Positions 21,714 to 33,580 of a stretch of 64,000 bases of DNA are shown here, in pieces. Under the pieces are notes generated by a model. It did not search any database, was not told the origin of the DNA, and saw only the letters and a list, made by a program, of their open reading frames with translations. Where the stretch lies: the NCBI GenBank assembly GCA_031772625.1, contig CM062810.1:459239731-459303730 (forward strand). Direction: 5' to 3'. A program made the position numbers and the translations under genes. The stretch comes from Pinus tabuliformis. Its lineage: Eukaryota; Streptophyta; Pinopsida; Pinales; Pinaceae. Positions within the stretch are counted from its first letter, which is position 1, and each line of letters begins with the position of its first letter.

Positions 21714-23330
21714 TCAAATATAGTGGTACTTGATATCGATATGCTTGGAGTGATCATGAAATACATGATTTTTTGATAAACAGATCCCGCTCTGGTTATC
21801 ACATAGAATCATAGTGGTATCCAAGGTAAATCCAAATTGTTCACTGAAGAGCTTTCGCAACCAATCTACCTCACAGGAGGCCATGCTAGCAGCAATATAC
21901 TCTGCCTCAGTGGTGCTCAAAGCCACCGACTTCTGCTTCCTACTCAGCCAGGATATCGAAGCAGACCCCAAGGAGAAATGGCACCCAGAAGTGCTCTTAC
22001 AGTCCATCACACTTCTTGCCCAATCAGCATCAGTATATCCAAGTAGTCTCACATCTCCGGCAGTGTATCTTAACCCATAAGTAATTGTGCCATGAAGATA
22101 TCTCAATAGATTCTTGGCACCAATCCAATGTATGTGGTGAAGTTCAACCATATGTTGACTCAACATGTTTACTGCAAAGCATATGTCTGGATGGGAGTTA
22201 TGTCTAGACGGGAGTTCACTAAGAACATTAATGCTTCGACAAGTTGACGATACTCGGTGGCATTTCGTAAAACAGGTCCAGTAGCACTACCGCTTAACTC
22301 TTTGAAGTCAAGCTCCATCGGGGTAGTTACAGGCTTGCATTCCACCATACTGAATCTTTACAATATCTTGACCACATATTTTCCTTGAGATATCAAAATT
22401 TCCCCTAGCTTCTACCAAACTTCGAGTCCTAGGAAATAGTGCATGAGTCCTAGGTCCTTCATTTCAAATTCAGAAGCCAACTCCCTCTTACATTTGGGAA
22501 TGAGAGGGTCTGCACCTATTAGAAAGAGGTCATCAACATACAGCACCATTATGAGAGGTTTGTCATCTTCAACCTTCAAGTAAAGGTTGGGATCCGTTTC
22601 ACTCTTAGTGAATCCCAGCTTCATCAAGTAGTTATTGATCCTCTCATACCATGCTCGGGGTGCTTGTTTTAGCCCATAGAGGGCCTTCTTCAAACCTGCA
22701 CACATGAGATTTTCGATTTTACATCTCAAATCCTTTGGGTTGCTCCACGTAGACCTCTTCTTTGATTGAACCATGCAAGAACGTGGTCTTAACATCTATC
22801 TGATGTAGTTTCCATCCTTGTGAAGCCGGAAGGGCTATGATCGAGGGGATGGTGGTATATCTGGCAACAGGTGCAAATATCTCATCATAGTCTATACCTT
22901 CCTTCTGGGAGAAGCCATGAGTGACAAAACGGGCCTTATACTTTTCCGTACTTCCATAAGCTACATTCTTTATCTTGTAAATCCATTTAGAAGTGACAAT
23001 TGTCTTGTCCAGGGGTCTAGGAACCACTTCCAAAACATCATTCTTCATAATAGACTCATATTCTTCGGTCATAGCATCCTTCCATACTTGATGCTTGACA
23101 GCATCTGAGAATGATGAAGGCTCATTTTCAATGATCGTGCTCATGATGGTCAGGTATCCCTGATACCTGTTTGGTTTCTTACTTTCACGGAAGGCTCCTC
23201 GGTCCTTCAGCATCATCAAGTGTCCCCCTAAGCCATGAAGGCCTCTTCCTAGAAGAGGAAGGCTCAGGTGGAGGAGGATCAATAGGATCCATGGGTTCTT
23301 CCACATCGGGTATTGTTTCATCATCTTTTT
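21714..23330 (-). pseudogene. Copia element A pol: reverse transcriptase and RNase H remnants
   Basis: The RT region carries the copia signatures VTSKWIYKIKNVAYG, IDVKTTFLHGSI, YGLKQAPRAWY and VLYVDDLFLIGAD, the last holding the catalytic YVDD. RNase H follows with GYTDADWARSVMDCKSTSG and VALSTTEAEYIAAS, both standard for Ty1/copia. The region is broken. Confidence 0.93.
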
Positions 23331-23599
23331 CTTTCAGTTCCCTGGGTCAGCTTCTTGAGAGCTCCTCATAGTAGGAAGATTGTTCACCTTGCTAAGAGCC
23401 ATATCTTCGTCAAAGGTGACATCATGGCTAATCAAGACTTCCCTTTGACTAGATACATAGATTCTATAGCCCTTAGTATTTTCACTATAGCCCACAAAGA
23501 TTCCTTTCTTTCCAGATGCACCCAATTTGTTCCTTTTCTCTTTCGGAACATGAAAATATAAAAGGCTTCCAAAAATTCTAAAATGAGATACGTCAGGTT

Positions 23600-24300
23600 T
23601 CTTACCGGTGAACGTTTCTTCGGGAGTCTTGGAACCCAATGCTTGATGGGGGCATCGGTTTTTTACATATACGGTGGTGTTTGCAGCTTCGGCCCATAGA
23701 AACTTCGGAAGTCTTTAATCATGGAGCATAGCACGAACAAATTCCACAATAGTATGGTTCTTCCTTTCCACCACACCATTCTGATCAGGAGTGTACAGTG
23801 TAGTAGTCTCCCTCTTAATGCCAGCCTCTTTACAAAATTCATGAAACTCATTAGATTCATATTCAGTCCCATTATCAGTCCTTAAGATCTTGATCTTCTT
23901 TTCGGTTTGATTCTCGATCAAGGCTTTGAAGTGTTGAAACCAGGAGAACACTTCATCCTTATTTTTCAAGAAGTATATCCAAGTCTTGCGAGAATAGTCA
24001 TCTGTAAAAGTGAGGTAATATGAATATCCTCCCAAGGAGTTCACAGGCATCATACCAGATATGTCTGAGTGAACCAACTGCAATATATCAGAGGTCTCGC
24101 TTTGGCTTGAGGGGAATGGTGCCCTTTTTAGCTTTCCTTCAACACATATGGGACATACACCTTCTTGCTCTAATCTGAATTCGGGCATCCTGGTAACCAT
24201 TTTTCTTACATCAGGTAGAGCTTTATAATGAAGGTGAGAAAACCTCTGATGCCATAGTTCAAACTGAAGAGATGTGTCACAAGACATGACACCTAGCGGA
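23600..24300 (-). pseudogene. Copia element A pol: GAG-pre-integrase and integrase remnants
   Basis: LWHQRFSHLHYKALPDV begins the zinc-binding GAG-pre-integrase region (the HxxH...CxxC pattern; CPICVEGK is visible). The integrase core follows with LVHSDISGMM, TFTDDYSRKTWIYFLK and ILRTDNGTEYES, supplying the acidic residues of the DDE core. YTPDQNGVVERKNHTIVE is also present. The region is broken. Confidence 0.93.
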
Positions 24301-24549
24301 CTTCCTCCGACCTGATATAATGAATCAACTCGAAACGCAAGAGTGAAGGCATCTTTAATATTGTTTTTTCATGCACGTACCTTGCCATCATTGAAAGCCA
24401 CCTTGTAGCCTTTGTCTTCCATTGCCTAAATGGACACCAAGTCCTTTTTGAGATCAAGTACATATAATACATCCTATAGGTGGATTGTATTACCTTGATT
24501 CAATTTAAGAGATACATTGCCTACACCTTTCACGGGATATTTCATATTA

Positions 24550-25613
24550 TCTCCAAGGACAATTTCCAGGTTGGTTTCTTTCTCTATCAGATTATGGAGA
24601 ACTTCTTTGTAACCAGTGAAGTGCCTTGAGGCACCACTATCAATAAGCCAATTTCCCAGTGAGTCCGGAGGAGCAGAGGTAGATAGAGCAGCTGGTAGAT
24701 AATATTCATCCTACTTATTGTCAACAATGTTAGATTCATACCTGGAATTTCTTGCCTTCTTGAATGGTTGTCCTCTTCCTTGATTTCCAGCACTCCTTTT
24801 ACCTCAGCCATTTGACCTGCCATTTCTTTGATTGCCTTGAGAGGGATTTTGATCATCATCCTGGTGTGAGATCCTTTTATCAAGACACTCCCTTGCATAA
24901 TGACCTGGTTTATTGCAATGATAATATCATCCTTTTCCACCCTTTGGTCTAGTATTCCTTTTGAAATGGTTTCTTCTTTTAGCATGAGAAGAAAAGGCAG
25001 CAGGATGACCTTTAAGTGTGGGCATTTCCTGTTCTTCCATTATAGCTTCTTCTTGAATGCATCTAGCCATTAATTCCTCAAATCCAGGAATTACATTATT
25101 GTTGAGGAGAGTAGTCCTGAATATATACCATTCAGATGGTTGTCCTCCAAGAGTTGTGAGTGCCATTTCCCTGTCAAGAATTACTTCCCCAATAGATAGG
25201 AGATCATTCTTGATCTCGGTGATTATTAAGAAATATGCTTGCATATTTTCATCTTTTCCCTTATTAATTTCCTTCAACTTATTTCTAAGAAACATAACTT
25301 GATTTTCATCATTAACTTTAAATAAACTCACTAGTCTATCGTAGATTACCTTGGAGGTGTTTAGCTCAGAAACATAGGCCACCAAGCGCTTGTCGATAGA
25401 GTCTCGGATGATCTTCTTTGCTTTGACTTCTCCGAATTTCCATTTGTTCTTGGCAGCAGTGGGTTCATTTGATGGAGGCTCAACAATATTGCCTCTCACA
25501 TGGTCCAACACTCCATGATCTTCTAAAGTCAGATCTAGAGACATCTTCCATCCGTGATAATCAGACTTCTCACGGAGCTTGTCTTCGGCAGGGAAGAGTG
25601 TTGAGGACCCCAT
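24550..25613 (-). pseudogene. Copia element A gag, zinc knuckle and protease remnants
   Basis: The gag region starts MGSSTLFPAEDKLREKSDYH just inside the 5' LTR. It contains the YDRLVSLFKVNDENQVMFLR region of the UBN2-type copia gag. A CxxCxxxxHxxxxC knuckle (CYHCNKPGHYARE) and the protease WLIDSGASRHFTG follow. It is a broken fossil. Confidence 0.9.
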
Positions 25614-25702
25614 AGTTCTTTTAGGATAGCCTTGCCAATCTTCTCTTCGGTGATTGCTCTTGCTGTTGCTCAGGATTTTTCTTCACCTCAGTTCTGATAC
25701 CA

Positions 25703-26537
25703 TGTTAAGTTAGGGTATGTTCTATGCTTAGAGAAGTTTAATTATTTTTCTTATTGTTATCCACATATTAGCAATCACATGTACATTAAGTAAAGTGCAG
25801 ATAGAACATTAAACGATCGACAGAAAACAATCCAAGAAAAGAGACACAAGATGTGGCTGCTAGCCAGGAACAAACCCCAATATGGGGAAACACTTTGATC
25901 AAATCTTCTTTTACCTTCAATAATTAAGGAGAGATAAATAGTACAAAAATATGATTTACATTAGCAACAGCAAACCCTAGATCATCCCTAAACTAGGGCA
26001 GTCGATATTTGTCAAACCGGTGGTCGAATCTCCTTGATTCCTTCACCAAAAAATGAGGCCTTCCAAGGATAGTCATGTTCACCTACTGGCAGTCTAGAGA
26101 GAGAGAGAATGATGGCCAACGCTGGTCAAACTTTCAATCTGCAGTTGCAGCCCTAAAATCTGCGTCCTTCCTTCCACACGTGTGAGAGAAGAGTCTTTTC
26201 TGCGCAGGAGAGAGAAGAGACTCTTTTTTGCGCAGGAGAGAGAGAGATGTGATGAGAGTGAAGTGTGAAAATGAGGAGAATACTCCTTGTATTTATATGC
26301 AAAACTTTGGGGTCGAATATATGCGATTGTTGGGCTTCTGATACTACATAAGTTGTTGGCTGACTTTGAAAATTAGTCCATAATCAAAATAAATTCATAT
26401 CTCCATAAATACTTATCGGAATCGGATGATATTTAGATCAATCCTACACCTCTCAATGAGAGGAATCTAGTAAAAATATTATCATCCATGAATAAGGTGA
26501 CCCACATGAATTCTGGCCCTAGTTGCCAAGTTTAACA
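25703..26537 (-). repeat. Right (5') LTR of copia element A
   Basis: 835 bp, TG...CA, followed by target duplication GTATA at 26538-26542. The primer site lies immediately left of it. Confidence 0.95.
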
Positions 26538-26542
26538 GTATA

Positions 26543-27849
26543 TGACTTCTCTAGCCTCTGTCACTTTGATCTCTCATTGCATCAATCACACTAATTCCTC
26601 CTGTTGCATCTGTGTTGTTGTTGGTCCTATCTCCCAGCACTGCATCCGCATTGCACCTCCTCTAATCATGTTTCATTGTGATGCCCACTACTGCACTTCA
26701 ACTTAGTTACTGAGAAGTAAGTAACTAATCTCCAAACTAACCTCCCTGTTGGGCTAGAAACACCCTCTCATGCTGAAGCTTCTTCTGTCGTTCCATCCAC
26801 ATCCGTCTCTACCCACTTAACTAGTCCTGCTGCTCCTTGTCGGGGCTTCTATAGCAAGGTATAATCCAAGAGGTTGGGTACCTCAAGGATCCTGCCCCTA
26901 TTTCAACCTTCTTGGGACTATCACTTCACATTGCCCCACCTCCCACCTGGAGGTATGGCTGCATGTGATCCCTCTGCCCACTTGGCTCAAAATGTCCCCC
27001 TACTGGAGGTCTCTGCATGAGTGGATTCTTCCACTCGATCTCCTTTCTGTTTCTCTAGTTTTGGCTGCTCCACAACCTCCTGATGTTGCTTCACCAATTG
27101 TGGCTCCTCCACAATTGTCTGAGACTTCTTCTGGCGCTGCATGTTGAGAGGTAATGTACTCTCCCTCTCAACCACCAAGTCTCCAACATTTGCCTTGCTC
27201 CTCAAGGCTTTGCATGAATCTTGAACTTCAAGAGCAAATAGGTTCTTAACTCATGAACCAGTGTGCTTCCCTTGTCTTGTGGTGATGTGTCTAAGGAAAA
27301 CCTTTCCCTTACTGAAGACTACATCATAGCCTTTGTCCTCTAACATCGCGATCGATACCAAGTTCTTCTTCAGTCTTGGCACATACTTCACATCTGTCAA
27401 GGTGATGCGAGCTCCATGCTCCTGCTAAAAAGCAACTGTGCCCACTCCTGAAACACTGTACTTTTCATCATTACCCATCTCTATGCGCATCTGGAGGTCT
27501 TTCTCCTCCAAGGTACTGAACAAACTCTTATCATCGGTCATGTGGAATGAGGCTCCACTCTCAAAAAACCAACCACAACCCATTATCGATGAAACCACGC
27601 ATGCGATGAGGGTAAAGACCATTTCGAACTGAAAGGCTAATGCCTCACCTTCCGATCTTTTCGACGATCCCTTCTTGGACTTCTTCGATGGGCAATTAGT
27701 TGCATAATGTCCCATCTTGTGAATTCGGTTTGCACCTACAACCTTGAACTTCAACCTTCGAATTCTACTCAATAAACTGTTCACATATATGATAACCTTT
27801 ACTTTGATACCATGTAGAACTTTTTCTACAAAACCTCGCTTTGATACCA
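26543..27849 (-). pseudogene. Element B gag-protease remnant
   Basis: On the minus strand, starting near the 5' LTR, a knuckle-like segment (GHYATNCPSKKSKK) is followed by the protease GWFFESGASFHMTDD and by LEEKDLQMRIEMGNDEKYSV. Further in, LPLNMQRQKKSQTIVEEPQL matches the same part of element C. The region is broken. No polymerase segment is present. Confidence 0.82.
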
Positions 27850-28831
27850 TGTAGAAATTCTTACTGTAGATTAAACTGATTATGTAATGTACTAAAGAAA
27901 AATACTTAATCTAATTCTACAATCAAACTTGTGGAAGCTTAATCGATTTTGAGGAAGATCAAATAGAACACATATAACAGAGAAGAAGATTCAATCACAC
28001 ATGAAACATAGAAGAATACTCTAGGGAAATCCTCAGCTAAAAACTCTGCTATCTATATTATCATACAAGTGGAAATATCTCAGGATTACACAAAGCTTTA
28101 GCTCACAAGCTATCCAGCTCTCAGTACAATCCCTCACTGTTGCTCATAGAAAAAATAGATAACACATATGCCTTCCTTCAATCCTCCAAGCCTCCTATTT
28201 CCTTGCGAAGTTTCTCCTGGGTGCTCAAGCTTCCACCTATGTGTAATAATTCCTCACAAACTGCTCTGACCTCTGAAATAACTGTGCAATCCTGAAGGAA
28301 TGAATTCCTTCTGCATGTATGAGTTTCCTTTATAAGAAAATTGCTCCAACTGATAGTACATTGTCCCTTCCTTTAATCTCAATTGGGTCTTTCTCTGAAC
28401 TGACATGCATGAGTTATTTATGAGAGAATATTTAGTTATCTGGAGAACACTAGTTGCATGCATGCATGCTTTAACTAACTGAACTCATAATTAGTTCTTC
28501 CAACAGTTTGGAACTAATTTAACTAGACTTAACTCAGTTAACTAAGCTAACTAATTACAACTCAAATACAACTCATCCTTATCTCCTTAATTAAGGGATA
28601 ACTTCCTCAATCAAAGGGATAACTGTTGCATGTCTTCACAAAGACTTCACATTTGATTTTCTCCAACTAATTAACTCAAGATGAATTAATTAATTATCTT
28701 TCAAACAGCTGTTGAGACCAAATTCGAATTTTAATTCAGGGACTAATTAAAATTGGAATATGTTCTGAAATGCTATCTATAGCAATGTTATTTATAACAT
28801 TTCTATTTTTAGCATTTCTTGTTGCTATTTT

Positions 28832-28836
<5 letters not shown>
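27850..28836 (-). repeat. Right (5') LTR of element B
   Basis: 987 bp from TGTAGAAATTC to TTTCAACA. On the minus strand the primer site adjoins its end. It is clearly related to the LTRs of element C but more diverged from them than those are from each other. Confidence 0.92.

Positions 28837-28880
<44 letters not shown>
28837..28880. repeat. (AT)n microsatellite at the edge of element B
   Basis: About 22 AT dinucleotides directly follow the LTR end. Confidence 0.97.
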
Positions 28881-28883
<3 letters not shown>

Positions 28884-29253
28884 TATAACATTTAACAAAA
28901 CATAGATGTTAAAACCTAACACATACACATGTATATAGGTTCATGTTTCAACAATGCATCATTGGTAGATACATTAAATCCATCATGAAAAGTGAATTTA
29001 GTCTAGTGAATAAAAACATATAGACTCTTTTCTAATTACATCAAAGGTGTTTCTCTATCGAGTTGTTTGGGCAAGCATTGTTTGCCCCAACCAATTCGAG
29101 CACCCCATTTTCGTTGTCCTTCATCCAGTGAAAGTTTGACACGCAAAAAGGGTTTTGTACAGCCAAAAAAGTTTTTGTACACCCATTTTTCCCAATGATC
29201 CGACACTGTATTAATGTTTACCCATGGCACGTGTTGAATCAATTTTGACTACG
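28881..29253. other. Spacer between elements B and C; no gene seen
   Basis: About 0.37 kb of unassigned DNA. It separates the two oppositely facing 5' LTRs. Confidence 0.6.
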
Positions 29254-29258
29254 TTCCA

Positions 29259-30324
29259 TGTTGAAAATGGCAACAAGAAATGCTAAAAATAGAAGTGCTA
29301 AAAATAGCACTACTATAAATGTATTTTGGGTACCAGTGCTGGATTGAGAAACAGGGAATGAAAAATGGAAGTGTTAAAAATAGCATCGATATTTTTAGCA
29401 ATTTAGGATAGATTCCAATTTTAGTCAGTCCCTGGACTAAAATAGGAAGTAAAACACGAATTTGAACTTAACAACTAATTGAAAATAAATTAATTAATTC
29501 ACCATGAGTTAATTAGTTGTGAAAAATAAAACATTAAGTCTATGTGAGGACATGCAACAGTTTATCCACTAATTGAGGAATTTATCCATCAGTTAAAGAG
29601 GTAAGGATGAGTTCTAATTTGAGTTGTAATTAGTTGGCTCAGTTAACTGAGTCTAGTTAGATTGATTTAAACAGTTTGTTTAAATTAATGTGATTTCAGT
29701 TAGTTAATGCATGCTCGCATATAACTACTGCACTTCACATAACTGAATATTCTCTCATGAATAACTCATGCATGTCAGTTCAGACAGAGACCCAGTTGAG
29801 ATCAGAGGAGGGACAGTGTACTATCAGTTGGATGGATTTTTTCCTATAAAGGAAGTTCATCCATGGAGAAGTATTTATCTCCTTCAGGATTGCCCAGTTG
29901 GATGATAGGTTACTGAGTGTGTGAAGAGGCGAATTCACACAAGTGGCTGCACTGGACCCCAAGGAAAATTGCGCAAAGAAATAGGAGGCTTGGAGGGCAG
30001 AGGAGAAGGTTTGAGAGAGGCCTTTGAGTGTCTATGAGTAGCAGAGGGATTGCAAAGACAGCATGATAGCTTGTGAGCTTATTCTTTTTGTAATCCAGAC
30101 TATATTTCCACTTGTATGATAATACAAAGTTCAGGTTTTAGGCTGAGGCTTTCCCCTGGTTATTTCTTCTGTGTTATGTGTGATTGATTTCTCCTTATGA
30201 GTTATATGTGTTCTCTTGATCTTGCTCAATTCGATTAAGCTTCCGCAAAGTGTTGTAGAAGTAGATCTTGTATTGTGTTTTAGTATATTGCATAATCTAT
30301 TGATCTACAGTGGGAATTTCTACA
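29259..30324 (+). repeat. Left (5') LTR of element C
   Basis: 1066 bp, TGTTGAAAATGG...ATTTCTACA. A TATA-like CCTATAAAGG lies near 29843. Confidence 0.95.
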
Positions 30325-30436
30325 TGGTATCAGAGTAAAGGTGATCAAGGAAAAATGGTATACAAGAAGGGAGAAGTTTGAAGTTTGTGATTCCTAAATA
30401 TAGAAATCAAGTTCTTATCACATCTCTATTTCACCT

Positions 30437-31480
30437 ATGGCGTTCAATGGTTTAAGACTCGAATATGCCCTTAATGGAAGTTCGAATTATATAGCCTGGA
30501 AGGATCGCATGGAAGCAGTTCTAGAGAAACGGTCTAAAGGACTTCATTGATCAAGAAGTCCCCAAGTTGAATGGTGTTGCTGAATTGGCTGAATGGAAGA
30601 AATGTGTTGCTAGAGCAAGGAGAATCCTTCTGGAGGGAGTTCTAGATCACATAGTCTCGAGTCTCCATGGGAAGGAGACACCATTTTCAATGTGGAAAAC
30701 ATTGAAAGATCTATATCAGAATAGCAACGATCAGAGGAAGTTGGCATTGAAAGAAAAGCTTTAGAAGATCAAGTGTGAAAAGGATGACACGATCTCTATG
30801 TATCTAAACAAGATTGCCACATGCAAGGATGAGCTTGGAAGTGTAGGGATTGCGACAACTGATGATGACATGGTGATTCTTGCACTCCTCGGTCTTCCGA
30901 AGAGATGGCATAGCTACCAGGACTTGGTTAATGCAAGAGAGAAACTGTCAGATTGGGAACGACTTTGGTCGGATCTGATGCAGGAGGAGATAAGAAGAAG
31001 CAAGTTACAGATGGTTTTTCATCCATGGAGGATGAAGAAAACTGTGCCTTAGTGAGTAAGGCAAAGAAGGGGAAGGAGAAGGTTTCTCATTCCAAATCTA
31101 GTTCTTCCCATGGTGGGAAGAAGTTTGACAAATTGAAAGTGCAATGCTTTCGTTGTCATGAGGTGGGCTATTTTGCTACAAATTGTCCACTAAGGAAATC
31201 CAAGAAGCGATTCGTGGAAGGATCAGAAGGTGAGGCATTGGCCTCACAGTTCGAGTTGGATTTCACACTGTTCACATGCATGGTTTCATCCATGGTGGGA
31301 AGTTGTTGGTTTCTTGACAGTGGAGCTTCTTTCCACATGACCGGCGACAGGAGTTTGTTCAGTACTTTGGAGGAGAAAGATCTCCAGATACGCATAGTGA
31401 TGGGTAATGATGAAAAGTATAGTGTCTCAGGTGTAGCACGATTGTTTTTCAGAGGGAGCATGGAGCTTGCATTACCTTGA
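30437..31480 (+). pseudogene. Element C gag, zinc knuckle and protease remnant
   Basis: Gag begins MAFNGLRLEYALNGSSNY and contains WKKCVARARRILLEGV and MWKTLKDLYQNSNDQRK, typical of copia gag. The knuckle is CFRCHEVGYFATNC (CX2CX4HX4C is approximated). The protease reads CWFLDSGASFHMTGD and SGV near the end. It is a broken fossil, in the same order as in element B. Confidence 0.9.
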
Positions 31481-32422
31481 GTGATGTCAAGTATGTACTA
31501 GCACTGAAGAGAAATTTGGTGTCGATCACAATGCTGGAAGATAGAGCCTATGATGTGGTCTTTAGTAAGGGAAAGGTTTTCCTTCGACACATCACCACTA
31601 GACAGGTGAAGTAGATCAGTTCACGGGTCAAGAACCTGTATGCTCTTGAGGTTCAAGATGCATGCAAAGCCTTGAGGAGCAAGTCAACTAATGGAGACTT
31701 GGTGATTGAGAGGGAGAGTACATTACCTCTTAACATGCAGCGCCACATGAAGTCTCAGCAAATTATGGAGGAGCCATGATTGGTGAAGCAGTTTCAAGAG
31801 GTTGTGGAGCAGCCACAACAAGGGAAGATGAGAGGAGACAGAGTGGAGGCATCCACTCATGCAGAGACCTCCAGTAGGGGGAAATTTTGAGCCAGGTGGG
31901 CAGAGGGATCACATGCATCCATACCTCCAAGTAAGAGGTGGGGTGATGTGGAGTGACAGTCCCAAGAAGGCTGGAATGGGGGCAGGATCCTTGAGGTACC
32001 CAACCTCTTTGATTTGACTTTGCTACAGGAGCCCCAACGAGGAGTAGCAGGACTGGCTGAGTGGGTAGAGACAGATGCAGATGGAGCGGAATAGAGAGCT
32101 ATAGTGTAGGAGTCCCAAGATAGTCTAGAGCTAGCAGGCTGCAATAATGCGAGAGGCACGTGAGTGTTGCACCAGTCCAGGATGGCACAGAGAGGTGTGA
32201 AATGATGCGATATGCATAGAGTGTTGCAACATCTCAGAGGTCAGAGAGGGAGCACTTGTCAGCAACATCGAGTATGTTTCTAGCCCAATAGAGAGGTCAG
32301 ATGGGAGTTTTTTTGTTTATAGAGTTGCTGGAGCAACCACACTTGGGAGAAGTGTTGCATGTAGAACATTCCAAAGGTACAAGATCGGGTTCAAGTTGAA
32401 TGCCTTTCTTGTTGAGAGGGAG

Positions 32423-33483
32423 TGTTGAAAATGGTAACAAGAAATGCTAAAAATAGAAGTGCTAAAAATAGCACTGATATAAATATCAATTTGGGTACCA
32501 GTGCTGGATTGAGGAACAGGGAATGAAAAATGGAAGTGCTAAAGATAGAATTCCTATTTTTAGCAGTTCAGGATAGATTCAAATTTTAGTCAGTCCCCGG
32601 ACTAAAATAGGATGTAAAATTCGAATTTGAACTTAACAGCTGTTTGAAAATAAATTAATTAATTCACCATGAGTTAATTAGTTGTGAAAAATCAAACATG
32701 AAGTCTAAGTGAGGACATGCAACAGTTTCTCCATTAATTGAGGAATTTATCCATCAGTTAAAGAGATAAGGATGAGTTCTAATTTGAGTTGTAATTAGTT
32801 GGCTCAGTTAACTGAGTCAAGTCCAGTTAGATTGATTTAAACAATTTGTTTAAATTAATGTGAGTTCGGTTAGTTAATGCATGCTTCCATATAACTGCTA
32901 CACTTTAGATAACTGAATATTCTCTCATGAATAACTAATGCATGTCACTTCAGATAGAGACCTATTTGAGATCAGAGGAGGGACAGTGTACTATCAGTTG
33001 GATGGATTTTTTCCTATAAAGGAAGCTCACCCATGGAGAAGGATTTATCTGCTTCAGGATTGAAGAGGTTAGTGAGTGTGTGAAGATGCCAATTCACACA
33101 AGTGGCTGCACTAGACCCCAAGGAAAATTGCGCAAAGAAATAGGAGGCTTGGAGGGCAGAGGAGAAGGTTTGAGAGAGGCCTTTGACTGTCTATGAGTAG
33201 AAGTGGGACTGCAGAGAGAGCAAGATAGTTTGTGAGCTGATTATTTTTGTAATCTAGACTATATTTCCACTTGTATGATAATACATAGTTGGGGTTTTAG
33301 GCTGAGGCTTTCCCCTGGCTATTTCTTCTATGTTATGTGTGATTGATTTCTCCTTATCAGTTATATGTGTTCTCTTGATCTTGATCAATTTGGTTAAGCT
33401 TCCGCAAAGTGTTGTAGAAGTAGATCTTGTATTGTGTTTTAGTATATTGCATAATTTGTTGATCTACAGTGGGAATTTCTACA
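32423..33483 (+). repeat. Right (3') LTR of element C
   Basis: 1061 bp, TG...CA, followed by target duplication TTCCA. Confidence 0.95.
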
Positions 33484-33488
33484 TTCCA

Positions 33489-33580
33489 CTCTCAACACCG
33501 GGTGGGAGACAACACTTTGTCACTCTCAACCTCGGGTGGGAGACGACACTCTTAACACAAACGGGGTAGGAGATGACCCT
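33489..33580 (+). repeat. Short degenerate repeats flanking element C
   Basis: Three imperfect units of the type CTCTCAACACCGGGTGGGAGAC, the spacing varying from about 26 to 33 bp. Confidence 0.6.

Larger units (their letters stand above)
19905..26537 (-). mobile_element. Copia element A: near full-length Ty1/copia retrotransposon, broken, nested in element B
   Basis: The element is 6633 bp with LTRs of 834 and 835 bp. The target duplication GTATA is at 19900-19904 and 26538-26542. On the minus strand the primer site TGGTATCAGAAC adjoins the right LTR, and a purine tract adjoins the left LTR. Domain order on the minus strand is the copia order: gag (about 24.9-25.6 kb), zinc knuckle and protease (24.6-24.95), GAG-pre-integrase and integrase (23.6-24.3), reverse transcriptase (22.4-23.3), RNase H (21.7-22.2). 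A minisatellite lies between RNase H and the left LTR. The coding region is broken in several places. By eye the LTRs differ by about 5-6%. Confidence 0.95.
19020..28836 (-). mobile_element. Copia element B: gag-protease-only Ty1/copia-type element, broken, split by element A
   Basis: This minus-strand element has its 5' LTR on the right (27850-28836) and an incomplete 3' LTR on the left (19020-19692). Its interior lies at 19693-19899 and 26543-27849, on the two sides of inserted element A. On the minus strand the primer site TGGTATCAAAGC adjoins the 5' LTR (27838-27849) and a purine tract GTTGAGAGGGAG adjoins the 3' LTR. The interior encodes only gag with a zinc knuckle and protease. There is no integrase, reverse transcriptase or RNase H, the same plan as element C. 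The right end abuts an AT microsatellite and the left end is incomplete, so no target duplication can be read. Confidence 0.85.
29259..33483 (+). mobile_element. Copia element C: gag-protease-only Ty1/copia-type element, broken
   Basis: The element is 4225 bp with LTRs of 1066 and 1061 bp. The target duplication TTCCA is at 29254-29258 and 33484-33488. Primer site TGGTATCAGAG follows the left LTR at 30325, and a purine tract GTTGAGAGGGAG precedes the right LTR. The interior holds gag, zinc knuckle and protease, and then about 0.95 kb with no integrase, RT or RNase H. It shares this plan with element B, so it belongs to a non-autonomous lineage that would have relied on enzymes from another copia element. 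It is broken in a few places. The LTRs differ by roughly 6-8% by eye. Confidence 0.93.
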
